Positions 39,591-52,319 of a DNA stretch of 64,000 nucleotides are shown here, one piece after another. Both the position numbers and the translations under genes were made by a program. Every line of letters starts with the position of its first letter. Position 1 is the stretch's first letter. The stretch lies in NCBI GenBank assembly GCA_021396245.1, contig WNYE01000001.1, positions 930,001 to 994,000 on the forward strand, given 5' to 3'. A model generated the notes under the pieces. It had not been told where the DNA came from. It ran no database searches and was given only the letters and a program-made list of their open reading frames with translations. Origin of the DNA: Sporothrix humicola (Eukaryota; Ascomycota; Sordariomycetes; Ophiostomatales; Ophiostomataceae).

Positions 39591-41476
39591 ATGCGTGAAA
39601 TTATTAGCATCAACGGTACGTCCTTTCTGGTCTCTTCTCGTGTCCTATCTTGTGCCTCATTCTCCCCCAGAACACTGTCTCAAGCGCCAGGCCGTGCCTG
39701 GCGCGTCCTGGTTTTGTCTGGAGTTCTGCTGGGTTTTTTGGCCGTGGGATTTGGCCGCCTTTTTGGGTCGGCTGCATGATCACGGTTTCTTCACCGCATC
39801 GTGGCCGACTCCGACCCGGACCACCACCACGGGCCTTTGATACTGCCGTGCATGTCCAAGAGAGTCCATACTAACGTGTATTCGCTATCTAGTCGGCCAG
39901 GCCGGTTGCCAGATTGCCAATTCCTGCTGGGAGGTATGTTACGACACCCGGAAGAAAACACCACGACAAATCACGAGATGCACGGGCATTACAAATATCA
40001 CGGCCCAGATCCCGGCCGATGCTGCCGACATATATGCTGACAAACACAACAGTTGTACTGCCTTGAGCACGGCATCCAGGTATGTTGCTTCCGCCATGTC
40101 CTAATCCAATGCTGCCGCCCGGCTTCATCACCGCCAAACCCATACTAACGCGTCATATAGCCCGATGGCTACCTGACTGAGGAGCGCAAGGCTGCCGACC
40201 CCGACCATGGCTTCAGCACATTCTTCACCGAGACTGGTACGTACAACCACCCATGGACGTCATCACACACGATGTCACCACTGACACCCTCCCAGGCCAG
40301 GGCAAGTATGTTCCCCGCACGATCTACTGTGATCTCGAGCCCAACGTCGTCGACGAGGTTCGCACCGGCCCCTACCGCAGCCTGTTCCACCCCGAGCAGA
40401 TGATCACCGGCAAGGAGGATGCCTCCAACAACTACGCTCGTGGCCACTACACCGTCGGCAAGGAGCTGATCGATCAGGTCCTCGACAAGGTTCGCCGCGT
40501 TGCCGACGGCTGCGCTGGTCTCCAGGGCTTCCTCGTCTTCCACTCCTTTGGTGGTGGTACCGGTTCCGGCTTCGGCGCCCTGCTGATGGAGCGTCTGTCC
40601 GTCGACTACGGCAAGAAGAGCAAGCTCGAGTTCTGCGTCTACCCGGCCCCGCAGACGGCCACCTCGGTCGTTGAGCCCTACAACTCCATCCTGACCACGC
40701 ACACCACCCTCGAGCACGCCGACTGCTCGTTCATGGTGGACAACGAGGCCATCTACGACATCTGCCGCCGCAACCTCGGCCTCGAGCGCCCCAACTACGA
40801 GAACCTCAACCGCCTGATCGCCCAGGTCGTGTCGTCGATCACTGCCTCGCTCCGTTTCGACGGCTCGCTGAACGTCGACCTCAACGAGTTCCAGACCAAC
40901 CTGGTGCCGTACCCCCGTATCCACTTCCCCCTGGTCGCCTACGCCCCCGTCATCTCGGCCGCCAAGGCCGCCCACGAGGCCAACTCCGTCCAGGAGATGA
41001 CCATGTCGTGCTTCGAGCCCAACAACCAGATGGTCAAGTGCGACCCCCGCCACGGCAAGTACATGGCCACCTGTCTGCTGTACCGTGGTGACGTTGTTCC
41101 CAAGGATGCCCACGCCGCTGTGGCCACCCTCAAGACCAAGCGCACCATCCAGTTCGTCGACTGGTGCCCGACGGGCTTCAAGCTCGGTATCTGCTTCCAG
41201 CCGCCGCAGCAGGTGCCCAACGGCGACCTGGCCAAGGTCAACCGCGCCGTGTGCATGCTGTCCAACACCACGGCCATTGCCGAGGCCTGGTCCGCCCTGT
41301 CGGCCAAGTTCGATCTCATGTACTCCAAGCGTGCGTTCGTCCACTGGTACGTCGGCGAGGGTATGGAGGAGGGCGAGTTCTCCGAGGCCCGTGAGGACCT
41401 GGCTGCTCTGGAGCGCGACTACGAGGAGGTTGCCACCGACTCGCTGGAGGCCGAGGAGATTGAGGCCGAGTACTAG
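39591..41476 (+). CDS. Alpha-tubulin
   Basis: Five exons: 39591..39615, 39893..39933, 40053..40079, 40161..40236, 40296..41476; 449 aa. All junctions are in phase and rebuild MREIISINVGQAGCQIANSC, LYCLEHGIQ and PDGYLTEER. The first intron is 277 nt and the others 59-119 nt, all clustered in the first fifth of the gene as in other fungal tubulins. Landmarks: GGGTGSG nucleotide loop, DLNEFQTN containing the catalytic Glu that drives GTP hydrolysis across the dimer interface, and an acidic tail ending in EAEY with a terminal Tyr. It pairs with beta-tubulin to form microtubules. The third exon is only 27 nt. Codon use is strongly C-ending, which points to high expression. Confidence 0.97.
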
Positions 41477-43547
41477 ACGATTGGCCAGAGCCCAGAGTCT
41501 GTCTTGAGCTGCGAGCCACGAAGCTGAAGCGCTGAGCGTTCTTTATTTTTTTGGCCAGGCACAAGGAGAGAACGGTTGAGTATAACGTTGAAATTCGACG
41601 TTGGCTTTTTTATACAATGTTCGTAATGGCGAAGAAGAGAGAGAAGATATACAAACAGATTGGTCTTTGGCAGGTGTTTATGCTCCTGCCATGTCTTTTT
41701 TATTCTTTTTTTGCTCAGCCGTTCTTTCGTTTCTTGCTGCTGCCACTATTATCTTCTTTTGACTTTTCACTTGCTTTTTTTGTTTCTATATTACCTCTTG
41801 TTCTTGATTCCACCACCGTTTTTATACTCCTTCTGTCCTCGTTTTCGAGTATTCCGTCCAAAGTCGTGAAATTGCATATTATTGCATGTACGCCGTAGCT
41901 GCCTTTATTATCCCATTTCCGTTATTGGTCCAGCCGTGAGACGGACGCCTCCATTCATCCCGGCGCTCGGCAAGGCTGCCCCCTCTCCTTTTCCCCAGAC
42001 GCAATCACCTCGTATTTAATATCAAACGTCGTGTAACCCTCCTGCATCAAAAAGACGCCACAACACCAGCCTTGTCTGCCGCCTTGACTCATTTCCATGG
42101 TTTGAGTATGGACCGTCACGGTCGGCTGCAGATAGAGGCATTCACGATGTGTCCTTGTATTTGAGTTTTAATGTACAGAGGATATCGATATGAGATATCG
42201 ATCGCTCAGCCTCGATGAGCACGTCAGTTGTGTCTCAGAGCTTCGGACAGCCCAGCCGAATTGTAACCTTTCTCGACTGAGCTCTGTCCACTGTAGTACC
42301 CCGCCCAGGTGCACCTTCCTCTTATTTGAGGAATCAATCCATCGACGCAATTACTGACCGAATGTCGACCCTCTGCACCTGCCTATTCCACCACTTGCAT
42401 CCCTTCACGCCTGCAGCTTCGGTCCTCGCGCTAATACGACATGAGCGTTCGCTGAAGAGGCGCTAGAAGCGACCGAACCACTGAACCTGCCACCCAAATC
42501 CGCCAAATTTTAATTTCCTTGTCCACTGGCCCGCCCGAACAGGCTTAGGACAAAAGCGCTGTCACTGGCCGCCACACCCGCCCCAGGTTCGTTCAGGTCC
42601 CCAACCAATCCCCAGCCAGTCGCACCTGCCGCCCCTGCGCCGCCGCATGCTTGGTTGGCAGGTGCTCAGTAAAACAGTTGGACAGACAGTCGACATAACA
42701 GACAGAGCAGGCACAGAGGGAAAGCGCCGCCTGGCGATCCTTCCTGCTGAGACCAGCCATCTCCCAAAAGGTGCCATTTCCCTCTCCCGACGTGCATCTT
42801 CCTGCATCTCGCTTCTTCCTCTTGCTTTCGTCAATTTCTCTCTTTTGTAATTTCTTCTGTCGTCATCGTTCTTCAACGGATCTTCACGGATCAAAACCCA
42901 CCAACAACCGATTGCAGACCATCTGCCAACATCGCCCGCGATCGTTGGTGCCCCTGAGACGGTCGGTTGGTTGAGCTTTGGCGGCCTTTTTGACAGGCTT
43001 CAAGGCACTGCCAAATTGACATTTGCTTCATTTTCCATTACAATCAACACGACAAGGGGATGCACTTTTGAACTCGCCTCGAGCCTTTTCGACCTCGACA
43101 TCGTCCCCGACAGTCCGTCCTCCGACCGCTCCGGCCTGACGATTGACTATTAACGACGGCCGGAGATACTAACGCCTGTAAAGGCTACGACACCTTTGTA
43201 CCACTACCAAAAGCTTAGCTCCTCACAAAGGCAAAAGACGCCAACCATTTCGAGAAGCTTTCCCTGCCTCCCGGCCACCCACTCTTTCTTTCCTCCCTCC
43301 TCCTCTTTGTTTCGTTCGCTTTGCTCTGATTCCAACACAACACTTTTGCGACTGCGCAATCTCGAATCTCGAAAACAACCAACGGAATCCACGTCGGCGA
43401 GCTTTCGAATAGCATCGTTTCGAAAGACCGAATTATCACGACAAAAAATCGACCAGTTAATTTGCGACCCAACCGACAGCTGCAACCCCCGATTGGCAGC
43501 CTAAACACCTCTCTCGTCATTGAGCTTCGGCGCCCCCTATCGCACAA
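41477..43547. other. 2.1-kb intergenic and leader region before EDE1
   Basis: Holds the alpha-tubulin 3' UTR (T-rich, about 41530-41850) and a long CT-rich region before the EDE1 start (about 42780-43350). Several upstream ATGs with short ORFs occur if transcription begins near 42700. No protein-coding gene is supported. Near 42180-42205 there are overlapping ATCGAT palindromes. Confidence 0.55.
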
Positions 43548-46500
43548 ATGGCTTCCGAAGGCTCCGACGAGGTCGGTGAGTAATATCGCCAGCGAGAGAA
43601 GAACGACAAAAGGAGCTTCGAAAGACAAGAACAACGAATGCTAACTCACCCTCCTCCCTCCAGCGGCCAACCTCAACCTCACTATCGAGGAGAAGCAGCT
43701 CTATGGCCAGGTCTTTCGCCAGGCCGACCCTGAGAGTGTCGGCATCGTGATGGGCGAGGTCGCTGTTAAGTTCTTCGAGAGAACCCATCTCGATTCGTCG
43801 ATTCTCGGCGAGGTACGCCATTTGTCTCCCCCAGTTTGTGCTCTTGCCACTTCCTCACCTCCCCTCCTAACGCAATTCAGATCTGGCAAATCGCCGACAG
43901 AGAAAACCGCGGCTTCCTGACCCCGGCCGGCTTCGGCGTCGCCCTTCGTCTCATCGGCCACGCCCAGGCAGGCAAGGCCCCTTCGGCCGCCATCGCCCTC
44001 CAGCACGGTCCTCTCCCCCGTTTCGACGCCGACGCCGCCGGCGCCCCCTCTCAAAGACCCCTTTCCGCCAACGCTACGGGGTCGCTCTCTGCACAAGGAA
44101 CAGGGACTGGCGCGCAACGGCTGGCTGCCCAGGGTACTGGTGCCGGTGCTGCCTCGCGTGTTCCGCCGCTGTCGCCCGAAAAGGCAGCGCAGTATGCACG
44201 CGTCTTCCAGGATCAGACAAAGGGCGAGCCCGTCATGTCGGGCGAGGTTGCGCGGCGCATCTTCGAGAAGTCCGGCTTGAACATTGAGACTCTGGGCCGC
44301 ATCTGGCAGCTGGCCGACACCGAGCAGCGCGGCGCGCTTGTCCAGACCGAGTTTGTCATCGCAATGCACCTGCTGACCTCGACCAAGATGGGCACTCTCC
44401 GGGCACTGCCTGCTATGCTCCCTGCCGGTCTGTACGAGGCTGCTACGCGCGGTGTGGCTGCGGCGGCTTCTGGATCCGGTGGTAACATAGGTGTCGCTGT
44501 CGGAAGCCCCGCAAGCCCTGTTGCCCGTCAGCAAAGTCCTCTGGCTGGTGGTGCCGGCTTTGGGGCTGCCGGCATTCTGCCGCCTCCCCCGACGCAGGGT
44601 ATCTCCCGCCAGCTGACTGGCCACATGCGCCCTGCACCGCCAAACTTCTCCAACAGCCCGCTTGGCCGCGCTGCGGCTCCTGCTACACCCGCCGGCTCCG
44701 ACTGGCTGATTACGCCTGCTGAAAAGGCCCGTATGGATCCCGTCTTCCAAAGCTTGGACAAGGCGCACAAGGGCTTCATTACAGGCGACGAGGCTGTGCC
44801 GTTCCTGACACGGTCTGGTCTTGATGAGGACACTCTGGCCCAGATCTGGGACCTGGCTGATGTCAACTCGGATGGCCATCTGACAAGCGACACGTTTGCC
44901 GTGGCATTGCACCTCATCCAGCAGCAGCGCCAGGGCGGCACCCTGCCTGCCAAGCTCCCGCCCAACCTCGTCCCGCCCAGCCTGCGCAGCAAGGTCGGAA
45001 CGACTAGCCCTCCTCCTGCCGCTGCGCCGCCGCCGCCGCCGCCACAGCCCAAGTCGGCTATGGACGATTTGTTTGGCCTCGACTCCGGCCCTTCTTCGAC
45101 TCCTTCTCTACCCGCTCTCGCCGCGACCCCCACTGGTGCCTCTGCTTCTGGTGCTGGCCTGTCAGACCCCTTCGCCACCGCCAGCAGCCCTGTCCAACCC
45201 AGCTCGCCCACGAGACCCAGTGTCGCGACGACCAGCTTCAAGCCTTTCGTGCCCTCTTCGTCCTTTGGGCGTTCGCTGACTGCTCAGGCTACTGGCGATT
45301 CGAACAGCTCGGCGCCATCTGCTACCGCGAGAGCCGCCCCTCCTCTTCCCCAGCAGCCGTCTGGCACACAACAGTCCGTCTTCTCTACGGGCACCGCAGC
45401 TTCGTCGTCGACTGCCCAGAACGATCTTCTCGGCGGCGACGACGGCGAGGCCAGCCGCAACCTATCCAACGACACGGCCGATCTGGCCAACCTGTCGAAC
45501 CAGATCAGCTCCCTGTCCAACCACATGCAGGAGACGGCTACCCACCGCAAGACGCTCGAAAACGAGCTGAGCCAGACAAGTGCCCAGAAGAAGAACTTTG
45601 AGCAGCGCCTGGTCCAGCTGCGGGCTCTCTATGAGAAGGAGGCCCGTGACGTGCGTGCGCTGGAGGAACAGCTCAAGACGTCGCGCAGCGACACCAAGAC
45701 CCTGCAGACCCAGGTGGCCACCCTCGAGGCGTCCTACCAGGACCTGCAGACACAGCGCCAGACCATTTCCTCCGCTCTCCAGGCCGACCAGCAGGAGAAC
45801 GCCAGCCTCAAGGAGCGGATGAAGGTTGTCAGCGCCGAGGTGAACCAGTTGAAGCCCCAGATCGAAAAGTTAAAATCTGAGGCGCGTCAACAAAAGGGCA
45901 TAGTGGCTATCAACCGGAAACAGCTGTCCCTCGGCGAAAGCGAGCGTGAGAAGCTGAAGACCGAGGCCGAAGACCTGACGCGCCAGAACCAAGACCTTGC
46001 CCGCCAAATACACAATGCCAGTGTCTCCAGCGCCGCCTCCTCGGGCGCCAGCCCGTCTGTTGCCTCCGCGTCGGGTAAGAACCCCTTCTTCCGCCGCACC
46101 GGCAGCTCGGACATTATGGGCGTGTTCTCGTCGCCCACGCAGGGCCAGTCGCCGTCCCTGTCCTCGGTCGCCGCCGCCAAGCCGTTCGGCGAGAAGTCGT
46201 TTGACGACGTCTTTGGTCCTGCCCCGGGTGCCTCCGCCACTGCTTCGCCATCCGCTACTCCCGTCGTCCCTGCTGCGCCGGCGGCCGTCTCTGCGATTAA
46301 GCCTCAGTTCACTGGCGCCTCGACCGGTTCTTCGTCTTTCTCTGCCGTGACTGCCCCAACGTCCGAGACCGCTACTCCCGGTATCAGCCGCCAGGGCACC
46401 GACCTCACACCCACTGCTGCCCCTGAGACCGCTGCCCAGTCTGCATTCTCGCCGTTCCCGACCACCACTACCTCGCCTCCTCCCGCTGAGGCTGCTGTTG

Positions 46501-48081
46501 CCGCACCGCCTGCACCTGCCTCGGTGGCTTCGCCTGCTGCCAGCGTGACATCTCCTGCCGAGCGTGCTTCTGCCACTGCCTCTCCTGCGCCCGTCGCCGC
46601 TCAGGACCCACCCACCAGCTCCAGCCCTGCCCCTGACGCAGCCAAGTCGAACTCGTCCGTCTTCGGTGGCTTCGGCGCTGCTGCTGCTGTCACAGCAGCT
46701 ACGGCAGGCGTTGCAGCTGTTGCTTCCAACACAAGCGGTGCCACTTCCCCCGCCGCCGACGCCGACAAGGGCAAGTCGATTTGGAGCCAGGGCCATGCGG
46801 CAAACGACAGCCTCTCGGACCCGTTCACGGCTATGGATCAGCAGCCGGATAAGGCCAAGGAAGACTTTGAGTCTGCCTTTGCTAGCTTTAAGGCCGCCCG
46901 TGCTGCCGAGCCGTCTGGTGACGACGACGCCTTTGAGGTGAAGACGCCTGCCGCTGCCGCCGCTCCCAGCGCTTCATCTGCCAAGGAGGAGGACCCTGTG
47001 AGCACGGACGCCTCCAAGGCCTTTGCCAACTTCCACAGCGAGTTCCCGCCGATCTCGGAGCTGCACAATGACGAGTCCGACTCTGATAGCGATGGTGGCG
47101 GATTCGACGACGACTTTGCGCCCGCGTCGCCCAAGAACAACCAGGCCAAGGCGGCCGAGTCGACGCCCGCGGCTACGATCCCGGAGGCTGCTAATGGAGA
47201 GCCTGCCATCTCGAAGCCTGCCTCGCCCGAGCTGGCCAAGTCTGCTCCTGCCCCGGCCGAGTCGGACATCTTCTCGAGCGCGGCCACGACTACGCCCGAC
47301 ATCTTCAGCGCGGCTACTCCTACTGCTGCTGCCGCCGCTCCTGCCACAACCACCAACATGGACGACATCTTCAACACTCCCGCGACCGCGGCCCCCGCAA
47401 CCACGATTGCACCTGCTGTCCCGCCAGCAGCAGCACCGACGACGACCGCGTCCGAGGACGAAGCCTTTGATAAGATGGACGATGATGACGACGACGACGA
47501 CTTTGAGGGTCTCGAGGACGCCCGCGAGGGCTCGGCCGACGACGACTTTGCCCAGTTCAACCGGTCGGGCATTGACGACTTCAACTCGGCCTTTGACTCG
47601 TCACCGGCTGCCAAGGGCGACTCGGGCCCGTCGTTTGGCAACGACAGCAGCTTTGATTTCTCGACGCTCGGCGCGTCGTCTACGTCGGCCGGCACTGCCG
47701 CCGCAGCCTCCCAGGGCGTTAACGGCGCCAAAACGGCAGCCGCAGATCCTGGCGACTGGTTCTCGTTCGACGAGGCCAAGCCCGCTGCTACTGAGGCCGC
47801 TCCTGCTGCTGCTAAGGCAAGCGCTGCACCAGCCGAAGGCGCCGAGGATGCTGCTAGACCCGCAACGCTCAACCGCCTGGATACGCAGAACAGTACTAAT
47901 GACGACCCGATCCTGCGGCAGCTGACGTCGATGGGCTATGCCCGCTCAGTGGCCCTGAGCGCCCTTGAGAAATACGACTACAATGTTGACCGGGTAAGTT
48001 AGATGTGAGAGGAAGTAATATGAGAAAGATCATAAGCTAACAACTTCATAGGCCGCCAACTACCTTGCCAGCCAGTCTTAG
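43548..48081 (+). CDS. EDE1: Ede1/Eps15-like endocytic EH-domain scaffold
   Basis: Four exons: 43548..43575, 43664..43812, 43881..47993, 48052..48081; 1439 aa. Introns are 88, 68 and 58 nt; the last exon encodes only AANYLASQS. Three EH domains are seen at about 10-95 (IWQIADRENRGFL), 150-240 (IWQLADTEQRGAL) and 330-415 (IWDLADVNSDGHL, with a good EF-hand loop). Pro/Ala/Ser-rich linkers follow, then a long coiled coil (about 590-773), an NPF motif (about 793), a low-complexity Ala/Thr/Ser/Asp-rich region, and a C-terminal UBA domain (about 1399-1439, LRQLTSMGYARSVALSAL). Ede1 starts clathrin-coated sites at the plasma membrane: EH domains bind NPF adaptors, the coiled coil drives condensation, and UBA binds ubiquitinated cargo. 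Order and length agree with the family. Confidence 0.96.
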
Positions 48082-48892
48082 ACCTAAGTCACTTAACTAC
48101 TCTCTTCACTTCTATAATATTTATTATCACGCCAGAATCGTTGACGCTTCTCTGTTTTTTCGTCCTTTCACCATTCTTTCTCTCTATCATTCTTGTGTTT
48201 CTTTCATTTGTCCTTGCGTCTCTAAGTTTTGCATTTCTTTTGCACTTCGCTTTGCGTTGATTTTTTATCCTAGCCAAATAGTAGTCTTTTTCTTGTCCTT
48301 TTTTGTTCCTTCTATTCAATTTTTGGTCCATCCTAATCTTGTATTATTCTTTTGTATTACGCTGCCGCGCCTTTTTGCAGTTGGAAACTTTTTTCCTATA
48401 ACTTCCTACCTCTTGTCTATTTTGCAAGTACATTCTTGTCGTAAATAGCTTTTGCTACCAAAAATACACTCGTATTTTACTAATTGCACTGCAGACTTAC
48501 AATTGCCCTCTTAATTACTACATTTCCTCTATGACCTGTTACGTTCATCCTTTCACTCGAACCGAAGTCTAAACGCCACAGTATATTATCTGCCAATTTA
48601 AATACAGTTGTCCATCTTCGTTTACATTTATATCCTTTTGAATGGTAAAGTGCTTGAGTTGTCTTTCGACTTACACGATCTTGTGGGGCGTATTTAGTAC
48701 AGTATCTTATACAGTAGATGCACTGCTCTCGCACATACTATTTTGCCCCTCTAAAAAGTTTAGGGAAACACCTGTAAATTTTTCGAACCACCAAAAATAA
48801 GCCGTCGCAAACCTGACAACACAGACTTGAACCTTTTCACAACTTTTTAACTACAACTACTCCCACAACTTCCACCACAACCCACCTTCAAG
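48082..48892. other. EDE1 3' UTR and DPH3 promoter
   Basis: About 0.8 kb, T-rich on the plus strand, with no supported ORF. The last 60 nt before DPH3 is a CA-rich leader. Confidence 0.55.
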
Positions 48893-49156
48893 ATGAGCGA
48901 CGAAGACGAGCTGGCTATCTACGACGAGGTCGAAATTGAGGACATGACGTTTGACGCGGCGCGCGGTTTGTATCATCACCCGTGCCCGTGCGGCGACCGC
49001 TTCGAGATTGCCCTGGAGGATTTGCTCGATGAGTCCAACGACATTGCCGTGTGCCCCAGCTGCAGCCTCATGATTCGGGTGATCTACGACGTCGAGAACC
49101 TGCCCAAGGGACCAGGCGCCGGTCCTGCGAGCGAGACGCTGGCAGCTGCGGCGTGA
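48893..49156 (+). CDS. DPH3: Dph3/Kti11, CSL zinc-finger electron carrier
   Basis: 87 aa, single exon. Starts MSDEDELAIYDEVEIEDMTF, the usual family start. The CSL-type zinc/iron site is formed by Cys31 and Cys33 (HPCPCGDRF) and Cys54 and Cys57 (CPSCSLMIRV), all present. The C-terminus is a short Ala/Gly tail. Dph3 carries electrons to the radical enzyme Dph1-Dph2 in the first step of diphthamide formation on EF2 and also supports Elongator-dependent tRNA wobble uridine modification. Length is typical (80-90 aa). Confidence 0.97.
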   Translation: MSDEDELAIYDEVEIEDMTFDAARGLYHHPCPCGDRFEIALEDLLDESNDIAVCPSCSLMIRVIYDVENLPKGPGAGPASETLAAAA

Positions 49157-50183
49157 GAGGCGTCACGGCAGACGATGACGAGAAACGATGACGAGAACGA
49201 GAAATGTGAAACGAACGAACGACCATGTCGAGCACGACAGACGTGGCGTCAAGCGTAATATGTCTACATGCTTCGATGCACGCCAACCGGACGATCCCGA
49301 GCGCGAGCCGGCCGGCAGTCGAAGAAGCCGGCGTTGAGCAGCATGCTGCATTCGATGTGCCGACATGTCGATATGCATGAGAAGCCAGTCGAAGATGGGC
49401 CTGCAAAAGAACTTTACAAACTGCACGCATCCGCGCCAAATCCACACCCAAGCACATCGGCCAGGAAACACTAAACGCACAAGACGGGATGATGGCTAAA
49501 GTTTTCCTGCTTATTTTCATTTTGCGACGATACGCAACGCCCTGCCCGGGCCCGTTTTATGCGGCCATTCCTTTTGGTGCTTGGGTAATGGCATTTTGTG
49601 GCCCAATGCTATCCTTCATCTTGTGCCTTTTGGCATTTCCATGGGCCACGCACAGCGCACAAAGTGGAAAGCACGGCGGAAAGCACAGCGCCAGGAAATG
49701 AGCAAAGGCGACGACACAGCAACACGGCCTCCATACGACAGAAACACGACGGCATGTTTGGAATAAAGGGCTGTGTGTGCCTTTTGCATGCTGTGAACAG
49801 ACGGTGTGCCCCTGTACATGTGTGCTGGCACGACCAAGGGACACAAAAATACCCAACAACAGATGAAGAAACAGCTGGTCATATTCAAAGATGATAGTAT
49901 GAAAACAGTATATTATTAAATTGCATCATCGATAGTTGTGCTCCGTCTAATCAATAGAGTGTCCCATGTTCACACCCCCAGCATTTGTTTCCATCTTCCC
50001 CCCCCCCTTCCTTTCTGTAACACACGCCTGCCAACTGCCTTTCTGTTGTTACCCAGCATGTGTTTGTTGGTGTTTCTGCGTTTCATTATGCGAGTTTCGT
50101 TCTGCCCCAAGGAAACAGGAAACGTCAGTGTCAGATGTCACGCACAAGCGCTGTTTGTGCTGTCTGTCGTCTGCCATGCGGTC
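49157..50183. other. Intergenic region without a supported gene
   Basis: 1.0 kb between DPH3 and the small GPI-type protein. Short ORFs on both strands overlap each other and lack any motif. A run of nine C lies near 50000. Confidence 0.45.
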
Positions 50184-50495
50184 TCAAACAACCACCAGTC
50201 CCAGAATGGCAAACAGGACCATGGATCCCATTGCCTTTCGGTCCAGGTGCATCATCGAATCGGCACCGGCCGTCGGCACAGTCGCAGGCGTCGTCGTCGT
50301 TGCCGTGCCCGTGGTCGTGGATGTGCCCGGGTAGCCTGTTAGAGTCGTCTGGTCCGTGGTCCAGGTGGTCGGCCAGGCGGGCAAGACGATGGTGGTGGTC
50401 GATGTCGCCGATTCGGTGAGGATAATGGTGGTGTAGCTCTGGGCCGAAGCAGCGGCAACGGCGAGAGCAGCAGAGAGTGCAGAAGAGGGCTTCAT
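50184..50495 (-). CDS. Small predicted GPI-anchored Ser/Thr-rich protein
   Basis: 103 aa, single exon, ATG at 50495. Signal peptide about 1-19 (MKPSSALSAALAVAAASAQ); a mature part almost entirely of Thr/Ser with Tyr and Trp (SYTTIILTESATSTTTIVLP, TWTTDQTTLTGYPG); and a C-terminal hydrophobic tail (MGSMVLFAILGLVVV) after a short polar spacer with small residues (TAGADS) that could hold the omega site. This layout fits short GPI-anchored wall or plasma-membrane proteins found across filamentous fungi. No enzyme domain. Function unknown. Confidence 0.75.
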   Translation of the reverse strand: MKPSSALSAALAVAAASAQSYTTIILTESATSTTTIVLPAWPTTWTTDQTTLTGYPGTSTTTGTATTTTPATVPTAGADSMMHLDRKAMGSMVLFAILGLVVV

Positions 50496-52319
50496 GGTGG
50501 GGTAATGAGATGGATGAATATTTTTTGTGTATTTTGTATTATCGTGTTCAAAGAATCAATTGGAGACAAATGGACAGAAGTTTTATAATAATCGACGGAT
50601 GGTCTAAACGAGTGAAGACGTTTGGAGTGAAAGAAAGATGGTGAAATGAAGACAAAAGGACGGGAAAGAGTTTTCATGACTGCTGGGACAACGAGACATA
50701 TATACGTCTGAGAAAGTCTCTTCTGTCCACCGAGAGAACAATAGAAGTCGTCACAGACTGACACAAGAGGCACAGAATACAGAACGCGCAGAAAACACAA
50801 AGTACAAAGCACTCAGATACAACCACAAATTGTGCCTCTCTCTGCACACGGACGAGGATAAACAAGAAAGTATCAGACCACGTAACCAGGCCAGCGGCGA
50901 GACAAAATGGGCTCCAGGGCCAGAGAACCACATACACAGTTATAACACGACATAAGAGACGGGACGCTTTTGCTTTTCTTTTGCTCTTCTTTCTTGTCAG
51001 GTTAGACAATGAACAACACAGTCACCCAACACCACAGCACCAGTCGTTTCTGTGCACAGGAAGCACCGCTGAGTGAAAATAAAGCAGAGAAACGAGTGAC
51101 AAGAGGCAGTAAAGAGGGAACAGAAATAAAAATAAAGAATAAAACAGCAGGAAAAACAGGAGTTGAGAAACAAAGTCAAGACGGAACTGGTCGACACCAA
51201 ACATACACTTTTTCGCCGTTCTTCTTTGTACTTTGTACTCTGTACAGCTCCTCGTCACCGTCCTACCCTTGTACCGCTCGGAGTGACCGTACACCTCTTC
51301 TCGTGTCTGTCGTCGTCGTGGCCGTTGCGGTGGTTGAAAATGCTGTGATATGAGGTTGTGTAGATGATTTCCACGACCGTGTTACTGAAGCAGGCGGTAG
51401 TTGTATATGTGAAGAGGCCATGAATTATAATAGTTAATAGCTCTCAAATTTATTCCATTGATGTTCTAGAATATATGTCTAGTCTCAAGAAATATATTTG
51501 ATAAACTCACACTTTTAGGGACAATGTTTTCATTTTTGAAGTTTTTGAATGATTCAAATAAATAAATAAATAAATAGACAGAAAACACCAAGCACAAAAT
51601 CAATGAACATTATATTCTCCCCCACAAAAATCGAAATAAATCACAAATACTGTAAAAATATTCCTAAAATAATATAGAAAACTCCAACGCCACAACGAAC
51701 AATATTTCATTGAATTTTGTTCGATTTGTTGATGTTTTTTCACCTTACCCTTGGGTTGACCAAATCTGCCTGACAGCTCTCTCCCTGATTCGCCCACGAT
51801 CAGCACCCACCCTCCCTAAACCGTCGACTCAGGGGCGTTCTTCAGCGAGCCCCGCACTGTATTACTCCTGAAATGTCTCTTGTGGGTGTCTTGCTGACGC
51901 CCTGTTTCCCCCACCCACAGCGCCACGCCAATAGGAGGCAGGGGCAGTGACAGCAGACAGCCAGCGACAGCGCATACTTACATGGTTGCGAGTCTGAGTT
52001 CCTGCCTCGCATAACCAAGTCTACGTCCTGCCTCGACGCCAACGAAAGACACCAAGACATCTCCAAAACAAGACAAGCCGCATCGACAATTCCCCAGATT
52101 TTGCCCAGATTGCGATCCGACAACAACACACGGCCGCCGATTGACGACACATCAACAAACTCCCCTACACTGCTGGCGGTGTACCACAATCGATAGAGCG
52201 TCCGATGCGACACACAATGTGAGCAGCGGTCGTGCCGAGTCGACCGAAAACGAGACGATAGATATCGACTTCTTCTTTCGAATTTCCTCCTCCCATCGAC
52301 ACTCTCCTACCCACCCACC
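50496..52319. other. 1.8-kb intergenic region with AT-rich core
   Basis: Shared upstream region of the GPI-type gene (minus) and the HbrB gene (plus). 51420-51760 is strongly AT-rich and contains a (AAAT)n-type microsatellite at about 51556-51576. No gene is supported. Confidence 0.5.
51556..51576. repeat. AAAT microsatellite
   Basis: About five tandem AAAT units in the AT-rich core of the intergenic region; no other feature overlaps. Confidence 0.8.

Noticed and set aside
40169..41344. 391-codon ORF antisense to alpha-tubulin
   Set aside because: It mirrors the biased codon use of the tubulin gene (few TTA/CTA/TCA codons give no antisense stops), has no domain, and is Val/Gly/Leu-rich as expected from antisense.
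43701..47872. Long minus-strand ORFs across EDE1 (403 and 344 codons)
   Set aside because: Antisense to a GC-rich low-complexity coding region; compositionally biased, with no family signature.
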